From Bacteroidota bacterium (GTDB taxonomy: Bacteria; Bacteroidota; Bacteroidia; Chitinophagales; Chitinophagaceae), in NCBI GenBank assembly GCA_018267915.1, contig JAFDXN010000034.1, forward strand, positions 1 to 64,000: DNA of 64,000 nt, read 5' to 3'. The notes below the pieces were generated by a model, which saw only the letters and a list, made by a program, of their open reading frames with translations, did not search any database and was not told where the DNA came from. This document shows, piece after piece, positions 33,750 through 42,682 of this stretch; position 1 is the first letter of the stretch, and each line of letters opens with the position of its first letter. Position numbers and translations under genes: made by a program.

Positions 33750-34616
33750 TTAGTCTTGTTTCAGAAAGTCTCTTATATAACTGTTCGTGAGCTCAGCCTG
33801 CTCCCATTGCAGGAAATGACCGCACTGGGGAATCATGTGCAGGCGTGCATCCGGCATTTGTGCACAGCCGGCCTCTGCGATTTTCCTGGTGCCCACCGGG
33901 TGCAATAGTTTATTTGGTATCAGTGCATCGCGCTCCCCATAGAGTACAAGTGTTGGCTGTTTGATCAAGTGCAGGCTGTTAAATATTGGCTCGTTGAGCA
34001 TTGCCGATATGCAGGCATCAATCATGCTGCGATAGAGGTGTATGGGGTAGTTATTCAGGATGTTTGTAAGATCATGTATCATCTGGTCGCCCTGCGTGGG
34101 CGTGTGATAGAAGCTGCTGTGCACCGCTTTTTTGATGCTATTCTCCTCCGTTGAAAAGAGGTCGAAGAATTGCAGAGCGCGCTGGTAAATGTCTTTTTCC
34201 ACCGGGGTAAAAGTCTCAAAACCCGCAGGCGCGCAGAGTACCAGTTTTTCGGCGCAGACGGGATTGCGCAGTAGGGTGGTGATCGCAATTTGCCCGCCCA
34301 TAGAGTGTCCAACGAGGCAGACGTTTTTCAGACCGAGCTTTTTTATGAATTCACTGACGCAATCTGCAAAGAATGAAATACTATAACTAAAGTTGCCCCG
34401 GTCGGAGAGACCGTTGCCAGGCAGATCAATGGCAATACACCTATGGTCTCTTTTCAGGCCGTCAATGTTCTTTTTCCAGCTTAATGCATAGGTGGCCAGC
34501 CCGTGCACAAATAGCAGCGTCTTTTCGCCAGTGCCCTCGTCTACATAAGCCATGTTGCAGCCGTTGCTCAACCGGGTATAATGTACGGCATACGGGTAGT
34601 TTATCGTTTTTGGCAT
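33750..34616 (-). CDS. alpha/beta hydrolase
   Basis: 288 aa alpha/beta-hydrolase fold. Nucleophile elbow GHSMGGQ, acid in LYGERDALIP and the base in IPQCGHFLQWEQ form a complete Ser/Asp/His triad; LLFVHGLATYALSW is the oxyanion strand. Convergent with ppk2 (4 bp apart). Substrate unknown; in this neighbourhood a role in PHA or lipid turnover is possible but unproven. Confidence 0.85.
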   Translation of the reverse strand: MPKTINYPYAVHYTRLSNGCNMAYVDEGTGEKTLLFVHGLATYALSWKKNIDGLKRDHRCIAIDLPGNGLSDRGNFSYSISFFADCVSEFIKKLGLKNVCLVGHSMGGQIAITTLLRNPVCAEKLVLCAPAGFETFTPVEKDIYQRALQFFDLFSTEENSIKKAVHSSFYHTPTQGDQMIHDLTNILNNYPIHLYRSMIDACISAMLNEPIFNSLHLIKQPTLVLYGERDALIPNKLLHPVGTRKIAEAGCAQMPDARLHMIPQCGHFLQWEQAELTNSYIRDFLKQD

Positions 34617-35014
34617 GTATTACCTTATTCCCCAGGATATTGCCAGTGCATGTGCAGGTTTTTCCCCATACAACTGGCGCACTCCTCTTTCGTGGTGCTA
34701 AAATATTGTTTCCTTTTTATTTCACATGCAGGATGTTATACCCATGCGGGATAATGTCATGTATAAAGATTGGATTTAGAAATTGCTTCCCGGCGTTGCA
34801 AGTATTTTAACAGTCCAAGCAGTGTTTTATTGGTGCCGGGCCACTTTAATAATTGACGGTGGCATGTTCTTTTACCCTTAAAACCAAAGCACGTGTTTTA
34901 ACTATATCGCTTTGAAAACGATTTGAATCATCATGAGACCAAACGGAAGTTGCCCTACATCATTTGAAAACTAACGAGAACCCATATTGTAAATTTAAAA
35001 AAAATCTTATACCA
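34617..35014. other. non-coding region
   Basis: About 400 bp between the divergent hydrolase and the hydrophilin-like gene. AT-rich, with only short reading frames. No clear TAnnTTTG box before 35015; a TCGCTTTG-like stretch lies near 34910. Nothing else seen. Confidence 0.6.
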
Positions 35015-35359
35015 ATGGAAAACCAAAAGAATAACCCGGGAACTCCCCAACAAGGACAAGGCAACAAAGGCGGCCAACAATCAGGACAAGAAAATCTTAG
35101 TGGACAGGGCGCCGGGCAGCAGCAGAACACCAGTGGTGGACAAACTCCCCTGCAGGGCGGAACCGGACGTGAAGAACAAGGCCGTGAGCAATCAGGCCGT
35201 GAACAAGGCAACCAAGGGGGTAATCAACAGCGTACCTCCACTTCTTCTTCAGCACAGGAAAGGCAGGAAGAAAATGAAGGTGAAAACCTTGGCCAACAAG
35301 AAGTGCCTGACGTAAGCAAACAAGAGCAGCAGCAACAGGATCAAAATTTGAAGCGCTAA
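35015..35359 (+). CDS. hydrophilin-like Gln/Gly-rich disordered protein
   Basis: 114 aa from the ATG at 35015. By hand count about 29 Gln (25%) and 21 Gly; no Cys, Trp, Tyr or Phe and few hydrophobic residues. Ser, Glu and Arg make up most of the rest. The N-terminal half has repeated GQQ and GREQ elements; the end is EQQQQDQNLKR. This fits the hydrophilin definition (Gly above 6%, very hydrophilic), a class tied to desiccation and osmotic stress. Cytoplasmic, no signal peptide. No orthologue recognised. Confidence 0.65.
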   Translation: MENQKNNPGTPQQGQGNKGGQQSGQENLSGQGAGQQQNTSGGQTPLQGGTGREEQGREQSGREQGNQGGNQQRTSTSSSAQERQEENEGENLGQQEVPDVSKQEQQQQDQNLKR

Positions 35360-35446
35360 GCGCCGGAATACATTCCTGATATGACTGCGTTAAGATATTA
35401 CCTGTTACTAAGAAAACCAGTTTTCAGTTGTGTGTGATTAATGAAA

Positions 35447-35476
35447 AAACGGTGTACTCGATCGAGTGCACCGTTT
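35447..35476 (+). terminator. terminator of the hydrophilin-like gene
   Basis: AAACGGTGTACTCGA and TCGAGTGCACCGTTT form a long inverted repeat with one G-T pair. Confidence 0.7.
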
Positions 35477-35500
35477 GTATAATCATGTTACAATCACATG

Positions 35501-35531
35501 GTCCCAGCGTTCCCGTTGGGACTAATTTTTT
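35501..35531. terminator. terminator between hydrophilin-like gene and phaC
   Basis: GTCCCA/TGGGAC with inner CG/CG and a TTCC loop, then TAATTTTTTT on the plus strand. Confidence 0.65.
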
Positions 35532-36583
35532 TAGCACCTTTCTATTACCCATTTGGCAACAGCAGGGCCTAATTCTTTTTGAGACTTGCCGCCGACGAAT
35601 ACGCCTATATGACCGCCGGGGAAGGGATATTCCTTCTTATCCTTAGAGCCGATGGCTTCCATAATGGGCAGAGTGCTTTCGTTAGGGATGATGTTGTCAT
35701 CAGTTGCGTAAACATTCAGGAATGGCACCGTCATTTTCTTCAGATCAATTTTGCGGCCACCCAGTTCCATTTCACCTTTTATCAGTTTATTATCACGGAA
35801 GAGGTCTTTAATGTATTTGCGGTACATTTCACCCGGTATAGCGGGCAGATCGCCCTTCCATTTTTCCATGCGGAGGAAGTTCATCAATTTGTCCTTATCG
35901 TCAAGCGAATCCATGACGCCGAGGTATTTACTGATGTTCATACTTGGTTTTAGCATGCCAAATGCGCTATCGATCAGTTCTCCCGGTACAGTGCCAATGC
36001 TGTCGATCATCGTGTCAACATCGATGTACTTGGTCCACTTATAGAGCATGCAGCTATTTGTGGAGAAGTCGTAAGGTGCTACGTAGGTGGTAAGGCTCTG
36101 CAGTTTCTCAGGATATAGTGATGCATATATCATAGAGTAAGTACCGCCCTGGCAGATGCCCATCTTGTGGATCTTATCTACCTTATTGCTTTTGCGCACG
36201 AAGTCAACTGCATCGTTCATATAGCCATCGATGTAGTCTTCCATGGTCTCGTAGCGGTCGGCCTTAGTAGGGTAGCCCCAGTCCATGATATAGATATCCA
36301 GACCCTCGTCCAGCAGTTTTTTCATCAGGCTGCGATCGCTCTGCAGGTCCAGCACGTCGTGCCTGTTCAGCATAGCGAATGATACCAACACCGGAGTTTT
36401 ACATTTTGGTGGGGTGTCGCGCTTATAGTGAAAAACCTTCACGTGGTCGCGCTGCCATACCATTTCTTTGGGTGTAGTGCCCACTTCCACGGTGCCTATC
36501 TGCTCCAAAGTTTCATAACCATTTGCCAGTTTCTGAGACGTGGAGATTAGTTCTTCCATCATGCCTGCCGGGTTCCAATTCAT
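35531..36583 (-). CDS. phaC: class III polyhydroxyalkanoate synthase, PhaC subunit
   Basis: 350 aa, the length of class III PhaC (about 355). Polymerises (R)-3-hydroxyacyl-CoA into PHA with its PhaE partner, on the granule surface. The triad is complete: Cys144 in the lipase-box-like GICQGGTYS, Asp296 in DDNIIP and His325 in PGGHIGVFVGG. Trp at the MDWGYP position and the KMGICQGGTY order match class III. ATG at 36583. A PhaE-like gene lies at 7600-9081, 26 kb away, not adjacent as in most class III loci. Confidence 0.9.
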   Translation of the reverse strand: MNWNPAGMMEELISTSQKLANGYETLEQIGTVEVGTTPKEMVWQRDHVKVFHYKRDTPPKCKTPVLVSFAMLNRHDVLDLQSDRSLMKKLLDEGLDIYIMDWGYPTKADRYETMEDYIDGYMNDAVDFVRKSNKVDKIHKMGICQGGTYSMIYASLYPEKLQSLTTYVAPYDFSTNSCMLYKWTKYIDVDTMIDSIGTVPGELIDSAFGMLKPSMNISKYLGVMDSLDDKDKLMNFLRMEKWKGDLPAIPGEMYRKYIKDLFRDNKLIKGEMELGGRKIDLKKMTVPFLNVYATDDNIIPNESTLPIMEAIGSKDKKEYPFPGGHIGVFVGGKSQKELGPAVAKWVIERC

Positions 36584-36695
36584 AGATATACTTTTTAAAA
36601 ATTTTGCGCGAAGATAGGGTTTAGTAACGATATGTACGGTTTCATAATAGCTGAGCCGATCAAATTAACAAAAACATGTACATATAGCGCACTTA

Positions 36696-37043
36696 TTAAA
36701 GTTGTTTAGACCTTAAGGCTGCGCCCGTCCAGGCACCCAGGCCACCCACAAGCCCGCCAACTAAAGCCGCAACACATAGAAACAAAAAGGAGCCCGGTAC
36801 GTGAAAGAACAACTTTGCCATCCGTGTTGACAGGATGTGATCGTTTGCAACATCCCTTAAAAGTGCATAAACCAGCCAAAACAAAAAGATGCCCAGGAAG
36901 CCCGACAAAAAGGATCTGCCCAACCTTTGAGGCAGTAATAACGCCACAATAAAAGCAGCGACGGCCACCATCCACCACGGCAGGCTCATGGTGAGGAGAA
37001 ATGCTATGGTTGCGGTTATTAATATAGTGCTTACGAAACGCAT
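36696..37043 (-). CDS. small membrane protein
   Basis: 115 aa with about four hydrophobic helices (FVSTILITATIAFLLT; WWMVAVAAFIVALLL; FLGIFLFWLVYALL; GSFLFLCVAALVGGLVGGL). No family recognised. It lies 1 bp after the penicillin acylase and is in the same operon. Possibly a helper or a chaperone of an envelope process. Confidence 0.75.
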   Translation of the reverse strand: MRFVSTILITATIAFLLTMSLPWWMVAVAAFIVALLLPQRLGRSFLSGFLGIFLFWLVYALLRDVANDHILSTRMAKLFFHVPGSFLFLCVAALVGGLVGGLGAWTGAALRSKQL

Positions 37044-37044
37044 G

Positions 37045-39450
37045 TTATTTTGCTTTTAGGGTCCATGTGTATTTAATGCTATTGTCTTTTTGCTCATTAC
37101 TGTTGACCAGAAATTTTAGTCTGTAGTAGCTGCCTTTCGTCCAACTATCGACAAAAGTGGCGTAATATTTACTGCCGGGATTGCCCGACTGACCACCGGG
37201 ATATACACCATAGGCTTCGATCTCTTTACTCATTTGGACCACCATGCGCCATGACGGACCATGATCGCCCTTGGCAGCATTGATGGTGTTACCCCAACCG
37301 CCGATCTTTAATTCGTCGCAGCTAAACGCCGGCAATTTAGCCAGGTGCCTGATGGTTGTGTTCTTCGCTTTATACCATTGCAGCCTGCCTGCTTTGTCAA
37401 GCGTATTAAGACTGTCAAGCGCAGCATTATATCCAGCGTTTATGGCTTCCTGCAGGTTCTGTATCACAGGTTGGTGCTTATTCTGTATCGCGCTATCGCT
37501 CTGCAACATTAGCTGCATGGTACGTTCCGAAGACGGGGCCAGGGGGACGGCGTCTTTGTCCAGCATTTTCTTCCACAGGGCATCGTATAGATAGTACCAC
37601 CAAACTTGGTAAGCGGTCGCGGCTGTGCTTTCAGCGTCCAGCTCATAGTTCCATCGTTTCAGTGCGCTGAGGTATTTGTCATCCTTAGCCGATACATAGC
37701 GCAGCATCACCGGCAGCGTTCGTTCTGCAAGATAGGAGTGCACGTCCTGCTGAATGTTGAACATATCCTTTACAGTAGCTCCGTTTAGCTTGCTGAGCAG
37801 CGCATTCAAACGCCATGCCCTCAACTCGTAGAAATAGCCATTGTACCAATAGGGGTAGGTGCTGTCGGTCACCGTTTGATTGGCCGAGCTCACATAGCCC
37901 TGTGCTGGATTAAGTGCGTGCGGATTCTCCTGTATAGGTATGGGTAAGCCCCAGAGTGTGCTGCTGTCCTTGCCATTCATCACATACTTGCCCTGGTCTT
38001 TCCATTTGTTGAAGAATTGTCCCTGTCCCCACATTGCAATATTTCCTGCCTTGTCGGCATACACCATGTTTTGTGCAGGACAAAGAAAATTTGAGATGGC
38101 ATCCACAAATTCCATGTAGCTTCTGGCATGATTGAGCAGGTAAACGGCAAGTAATTCGTTCGATGGCCTCAATGCGCTCCAGCAAAGCGCCATAGTTTTT
38201 TTTAATCCTCCCGGACCTTTGAAATGCTCGTCATAGATAACCGGGCCATGCAAAGTGTAGTTCACAGTATCCATAAATACAGGCTTACCTTTGACAGCAA
38301 TGCGTTCTATACGCTGATCAAATTGTACGGGTTTACCGTTAAACATATAAGCATCTTTACGACCGGGCGCCGGTGCTATAGTATAAAAGTCCTTTACATC
38401 TCGATAATTATTGGTAAAGCCCCAGGATATACTGTCGTTGAATCCAATGACCACGCCCGGCGTTCCAGGAAGGGATACTCCGTACACATTCATGGTTGGC
38501 GTTTGTATCTGCACCTGGTACCAGAGCGATGGCAGGTTGAGGCCCAGGTGCGGATCATCGCACAGGATGGGTGCACCGCTTTTGGTGTGCGCTCCGCTCA
38601 CAGCCCAGTTGTTACTGCCTTTTCCTTCATTCGTTTCTTTTTTGGGTTCAAAATCGTTAGCCGCCAGGTGAGCCCAAATATCGCCTGCGGGCACAGATGG
38701 TGTTTTCATTAACGCCGGTTCGAATGGTGTCCCAACCGGAATTACAGGTGTGCTTGTATAATCTCTTGCAGGGTAGAGCAGCGTAAAAGTTTCGGGTGGC
38801 AGCATATCGCGCAGCAAGGTCATCTCTATATCTTCTGTATAGCCCGTAAGATCATCCGCCATGTACTTGAGCAGCAATGCGCTTTTCAGGTTCGTCCAGT
38901 CTTCGGGTGCAAATCCCATCAGTTTGTATTCGATGGGGTAGTCTTTATACTGCAGTGAGTGGATGTAGGTATTGATTCCGGCAGTATAAGCATCCAGCAT
39001 TTCTTTGGTCCTCGGATCGGCTTCCATAGCTTGCAGCGATTGCCCTGCGCCGTACACCATACCTTTCCGGCGCTGTTTACGGTCGTAGTCCAATGCTTTT
39101 TCGCCGATTATTTCACTTACGCGGCCGCCTGCAGCCCGCGCCTCGAGGTCCATTTGCCATAGCCTGAAGTAAGCGTGCAGGTAGCCTTCTGTATAGTATG
39201 CATCGTGCTCGTTCGCAGCATGTATGTGCGGCACCATATACTCGTCGAACCACACTTTTGCCGGGGCCTTAACGCCCGGCAGTATTATGCCTGCATTGAA
39301 GTCTTTATCGACCGGCTCCGTGTTCGCAGCCCAACCCTTTATCGGGTCCAGCAGGCGACCGAGCGCTGGCATAGTGCCGAGAGGCCTATCGAGCACATAA
39401 ACCAATATTACAGTGAGCAATAAGGGAACAATGAACCGCGATACCCGCAT
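37045..39450 (-). CDS. penicillin acylase family protein
   Basis: 801 aa from the ATG at 39450 (a TTG precedes it). N-terminal signal anchor (about 5-25), A-chain (to about residue 270), then the Ntn-hydrolase autocleavage site: GKGSNNWAVSG, where the Ser becomes the N-terminal nucleophile of the B-chain. Typical Asn and Arg residues of the family follow. Periplasmic. Family members split beta-lactams or N-acyl-homoserine lactones; the true substrate is unknown. Likely co-transcribed with the small membrane protein and perhaps the lytic transglycosylase, 57 bp upstream. Confidence 0.92.
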   Translation of the reverse strand: MRVSRFIVPLLLTVILVYVLDRPLGTMPALGRLLDPIKGWAANTEPVDKDFNAGIILPGVKAPAKVWFDEYMVPHIHAANEHDAYYTEGYLHAYFRLWQMDLEARAAGGRVSEIIGEKALDYDRKQRRKGMVYGAGQSLQAMEADPRTKEMLDAYTAGINTYIHSLQYKDYPIEYKLMGFAPEDWTNLKSALLLKYMADDLTGYTEDIEMTLLRDMLPPETFTLLYPARDYTSTPVIPVGTPFEPALMKTPSVPAGDIWAHLAANDFEPKKETNEGKGSNNWAVSGAHTKSGAPILCDDPHLGLNLPSLWYQVQIQTPTMNVYGVSLPGTPGVVIGFNDSISWGFTNNYRDVKDFYTIAPAPGRKDAYMFNGKPVQFDQRIERIAVKGKPVFMDTVNYTLHGPVIYDEHFKGPGGLKKTMALCWSALRPSNELLAVYLLNHARSYMEFVDAISNFLCPAQNMVYADKAGNIAMWGQGQFFNKWKDQGKYVMNGKDSSTLWGLPIPIQENPHALNPAQGYVSSANQTVTDSTYPYWYNGYFYELRAWRLNALLSKLNGATVKDMFNIQQDVHSYLAERTLPVMLRYVSAKDDKYLSALKRWNYELDAESTAATAYQVWWYYLYDALWKKMLDKDAVPLAPSSERTMQLMLQSDSAIQNKHQPVIQNLQEAINAGYNAALDSLNTLDKAGRLQWYKAKNTTIRHLAKLPAFSCDELKIGGWGNTINAAKGDHGPSWRMVVQMSKEIEAYGVYPGGQSGNPGSKYYATFVDSWTKGSYYRLKFLVNSNEQKDNSIKYTWTLKAK

Positions 39451-39510
39451 CAAATGAAATTTAACTAAAGCTACAGAAAGGAATTCAATTTTTCAGAGGA
39501 TACTGAGCCG

Positions 39511-40440
39511 TTAATCCACCGGTATCTCCACCACGTAACTTTTGCCGGGGCGAACCGGCAAGGTCCTGGACCGCAACCATGGGTTTTGCAACTTGAGCAT
39601 TTTATAGCTGGTGCCATTCTGCCGCGCAAAGTCTGCAAGGTTTTCTACAGTTGCCGTAACTGTAACGTTCCTTGTTTTCACAGGTTGATAACCTTCGCTT
39701 GCATCCAGCATAAAGCCCCATGCTTTTGGTTGAGAAAGTATAGCCTTTAAGGATAGGATCCTGAAAATGTACCTGTTGGTCTCCTCAGGGAAAACCATGT
39801 CATAAAAGCTATTGCCGCCCTGGAAACTCACTTGGCTGGCATAGCCGCCCTGTCCGCAGTTGTATGATGCGGCAGCTGCCGTCCAGCTACCAAACTTCCT
39901 GTGTGCTTCGTTAAAAAAAGCACAAGCCGCATCAGTAGCTTTAACTACGTTATAGCGCTCGTCCACATTTTCGTTTATCTCAAGACCATAGCGTGGCGCG
40001 GTGTCTTTCATAAATTGCCACAGGCTGGCAGCTCCGACAGAGGAAGTGGCAGTCGGTTGTAATGAGCTCTCTGCTGCACATACATATTTAAAGTCGTCGG
40101 GCACGCCATTAGCCTTCAGCCTGGCCTCGATGACCGGGAAGTAACGGGTCACATTTTTGAGCATATACAGCGTGCCGCCATGCGCGTAGTAATTAACGAT
40201 CATGTCCCTGTCCAGCCGCTCACGCACTTCCCAGCGGTTAAGGGGTACTTTCTCACCGCAGAAGTCCATGCTTTTAGGTATATCCGGGGCATACCACTTG
40301 TATTCCAGCTTACCATCATTCTTTACCTCTACCGTTGTTTCCTTAGGTTCAGGTTTGCGAAAAGCAAAACCCGTTATTATGGCTGCGCCTGTAATAGCAC
40401 CGGCGGCAAAGATCAATATCAGTTTGGTCCTGTTCTTCAA
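39511..40440 (-). CDS. lytic transglycosylase with SLT domain
   Basis: 309 aa. Signal anchor (residues 7-27), SLT domain (about 95-240) with the catalytic Glu in CAAESSLQPTATSSVGAASLWQF and the ASYNCGQGG motif, and a C-terminal LysM-like stretch (NLADFARQNGTSYKMLKLQNPWL). MltD-type membrane-bound enzyme that cleaves peptidoglycan strands with 1,6-anhydro ends. Starts with TTG; no ATG lies before the signal anchor, and an in-frame TAA is 27 nt upstream. Confidence 0.88.
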   Translation of the reverse strand: MKNRTKLILIFAAGAITGAAIITGFAFRKPEPKETTVEVKNDGKLEYKWYAPDIPKSMDFCGEKVPLNRWEVRERLDRDMIVNYYAHGGTLYMLKNVTRYFPVIEARLKANGVPDDFKYVCAAESSLQPTATSSVGAASLWQFMKDTAPRYGLEINENVDERYNVVKATDAACAFFNEAHRKFGSWTAAAASYNCGQGGYASQVSFQGGNSFYDMVFPEETNRYIFRILSLKAILSQPKAWGFMLDASEGYQPVKTRNVTVTATVENLADFARQNGTSYKMLKLQNPWLRSRTLPVRPGKSYVVEIPVD

Positions 40441-40591
40441 AAGAAGTTGCTTAAGTATATAAATTTAAGAAAAATCGGCGGACTAAGTGCGAACTTATAT
40501 ATCCGTGCCCTGCGTAGTTCAAAAAGTTTATTCCAGTCATAGCTCACTGAAAGGGAAATATGTAAATTCACCTCAAAAAGCACAATAATTG

Positions 40592-41332
40592 ATGAAGATC
40601 TGGTATTCATACATGGGTGTGCCCTACACCGGTCCTTGTCCTCCTTATTACGAATTGGCCGGCAAACCCTGGTATGACACCCTGGTGAAGAATATTCCAG
40701 AGATACGTCAAAAAGTGCTTGAATTGCTTGAGCAGAAAAATATCGATCTCAAGACTTATTTCAATACTGGCATCGTAGAGGGTGGCGGATGGGATGCGCG
40801 GGGCTTTTTGTCGTGGGGTAGGGTCGACAAGTTATTGGAATCGGAAAAGGGCAGGGAAGTGTTTGCTTTTTTCAAGGATATACCTGGTATTGTATTGCTT
40901 TCGGTCAGTGTATTGAAACCTCATACACACGTAAAAGCACACAACGGCGACACGGATGGTACTTACAGGCTCCACGTGCCTATTTATATACCTGCGGGTT
41001 TGCCAGAATGCGGCTTGAAGGTGGGCGGTATAGATAAGCCATGGACTGATGATAAGATAACAGTGTTCAGCGATGCAAACATGCACGAGGCCTGGAACCA
41101 ATCCGCGCAGACGCGTATTGTATTGATTGCTGATGTGGTTCGTGAAGAGATGCTAAGTAAGAAAGACACTATTTGCATTAATGTAGTTGCATTATTGCTG
41201 ATGCACAAGATCTACGCTAAGCTCAGCAGCAAGAAGCCTGGCAAATGGCTCATGTGGTTGATGGTGCATATAGGTATCAACACCCTTAAAGGGCTGCTTT
41301 ATATTTACTGGCCATTCCGCAAAAAGGTATAA
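40592..41332 (+). CDS. aspartyl/asparaginyl beta-hydroxylase domain protein
   Basis: 246 aa from the ATG at 40592 (a TTG codon directly precedes it). Fe(II)/2-oxoglutarate oxygenase of the Asp/Asn beta-hydroxylase group: LKPHTHVKAHNGDTDGTYRLHVPI carries the first iron His/Asp, then FSDANMHEAWNQSAQTRIVLIADV carries the second iron His and the 2-OG-binding Arg. Ends in a hydrophobic C-terminal helix. May hydroxylate a protein or lipid; substrate unknown. Ends directly at the stop of the next convergent gene (41333). Confidence 0.88.
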   Translation: MKIWYSYMGVPYTGPCPPYYELAGKPWYDTLVKNIPEIRQKVLELLEQKNIDLKTYFNTGIVEGGGWDARGFLSWGRVDKLLESEKGREVFAFFKDIPGIVLLSVSVLKPHTHVKAHNGDTDGTYRLHVPIYIPAGLPECGLKVGGIDKPWTDDKITVFSDANMHEAWNQSAQTRIVLIADVVREEMLSKKDTICINVVALLLMHKIYAKLSSKKPGKWLMWLMVHIGINTLKGLLYIYWPFRKKV

Positions 41333-42163
41333 CTATTCTGTGAGCTTGATTCCCGTTTTTGTAAGCTCTATTTTTCGCTGTTTGTAAAGCGCTCCGATAA
41401 CCATTTTGAAGGTTTTCTTGCTCATGCCGAAATGTGCATAAATCTCTTCCGGGCTGGACTTATCGTGGAAAGGAAGATAGCCGCTGTTGTTTTCCAGCAT
41501 GTGTAAGATCTTTTCCTCCTCCGGGGCTACTTTTTTATAGCCAGCCTGCCCCAGGCCAACATCTATCTTATTGTCGGCGCGAATTTTTTTAATAAAACCT
41601 TCCAGTCGCTCGCCCAACGCCAGGTCGCGGAAGACCTCATTGTAATGCAGCAGGCCGATATGTTTGTTATTGATGATCACCTCGTAGCCTAACTCGGTAC
41701 GCCTGTAGATCAGCAGTTGCACTACATCACGCTCATTTACCGTCAGATTTTCATTGCTTAAATAAGGCCATATTTTTTCTGTGCCGGTAACGCGACCAGT
41801 GCGCTCGTCGATGTAGATATAAATGGGGTAGCTCTCGCCGACATACATGCGCGATATCTGTTGCGAAAGCGGGACAAAGATATCTTTCATAATGCCCCAG
41901 CGCAGGAAGGCGCCATGCTCGGTGGTGCTCACTACCTCAAGTATGGCAATATCACCAACAACTCCAAGCGGATGCTCGGTGGTGGCTATTAACCGGTTTT
42001 CATTATCGTGATACACAAATACCTCGATCTCGTCGCCGTCCTGCAGGTTTTCCGGCACATAGCGTTTGGGCAGTAATATCTCAGTATCGCCACCATCGAG
42101 ATATACGCCGAAGTCAACGTGTTTATTTACTTTTAGTGTATTATACCTGCCAACTTGTGCCAT
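41333..42163 (-). CDS. CvfB/YitL-like S1 RNA-binding protein
   Basis: 276 aa. Three S1-like beta-barrel repeats (VDFGVYLDGGDTEILLPKR; EHGAFLRWGIMKDIFVPL; NNKHIGLLHYNEVF) and a C-terminal winged helix (FGMSKKTFKMVIGALYKQRKIELTKTGI), the CvfB layout. Binds RNA; in Staphylococcus it is linked to virulence regulation. A TACCTTTG box (42184-42191) lies 20 bp upstream of the ATG. Confidence 0.92.
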   Translation of the reverse strand: MAQVGRYNTLKVNKHVDFGVYLDGGDTEILLPKRYVPENLQDGDEIEVFVYHDNENRLIATTEHPLGVVGDIAILEVVSTTEHGAFLRWGIMKDIFVPLSQQISRMYVGESYPIYIYIDERTGRVTGTEKIWPYLSNENLTVNERDVVQLLIYRRTELGYEVIINNKHIGLLHYNEVFRDLALGERLEGFIKKIRADNKIDVGLGQAGYKKVAPEEEKILHMLENNSGYLPFHDKSSPEEIYAHFGMSKKTFKMVIGALYKQRKIELTKTGIKLTE

Positions 42164-42183
42164 GTGTCATTCCAAATGATTGG

Positions 42184-42191
42184 CAAAGGTA
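42184..42191 (-). promoter_or_regulatory. -7 box for the CvfB-like gene
   Basis: Minus-strand TACCTTTG, then CCAATC and about 20 bp to the ATG at 42163. Confidence 0.55.
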
Positions 42192-42195
42192 GTGG

Positions 42196-42606
42196 TTATA
42201 ATGTGTCCTTGTGTTTTATCACAGACACAGTGAGCAGAAATACCGAATCTTCCAGAGCCGAAATGCTGTAAGTTATTTCACCGTGCAGGGCCGCCATCTG
42301 GTGTGCTTTCAGGTCCAGGTAGCCCATACCGGAGTTGATCTTGATATGTCCCTCCAGCACCTGCACGCTGATGGTGCCATTTGTTGTATTTCCCGGCATC
42401 GACGCGTTCGCGTGAAATGCAGCCAGAATGATCCGCATATTATCCGTTTTAAAAACCGTGATAGCATTGCGATCGTTTTTTCGGTAGGCTTCTTCGTCTT
42501 TTATTTGTGAAATGTATTCATTTATATCGATACCTACCAGCGATGCGTCGATCAGGCGGTTACCCGCAGGTCGGTTGGTTGTTGCATCATTATATTTCTC
42601 CTGCAT
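42196..42606 (-). CDS. cupin-domain protein
   Basis: 136 aa. Single cupin beta-barrel: MPGNTTNGTISVQVLEGHIKI, then DLKAHQMAALHGEITYSISALEDSVFLLTVSV; the metal-binding His residues of the first motif are not obvious, so it may not be an enzyme. Its stop lies 33 bp before the CvfB-like start, with a -7 box between, so it is probably an independent or partly shared transcript. Confidence 0.75.
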   Translation of the reverse strand: MQEKYNDATTNRPAGNRLIDASLVGIDINEYISQIKDEEAYRKNDRNAITVFKTDNMRIILAAFHANASMPGNTTNGTISVQVLEGHIKINSGMGYLDLKAHQMAALHGEITYSISALEDSVFLLTVSVIKHKDTL

Positions 42607-42682
42607 TGTCCTGGATTTTCGTTAGGCGCAAAATAATTGTGCCATGGCAGCGTTCATGGCACAATTACCTATTTATAAACAG

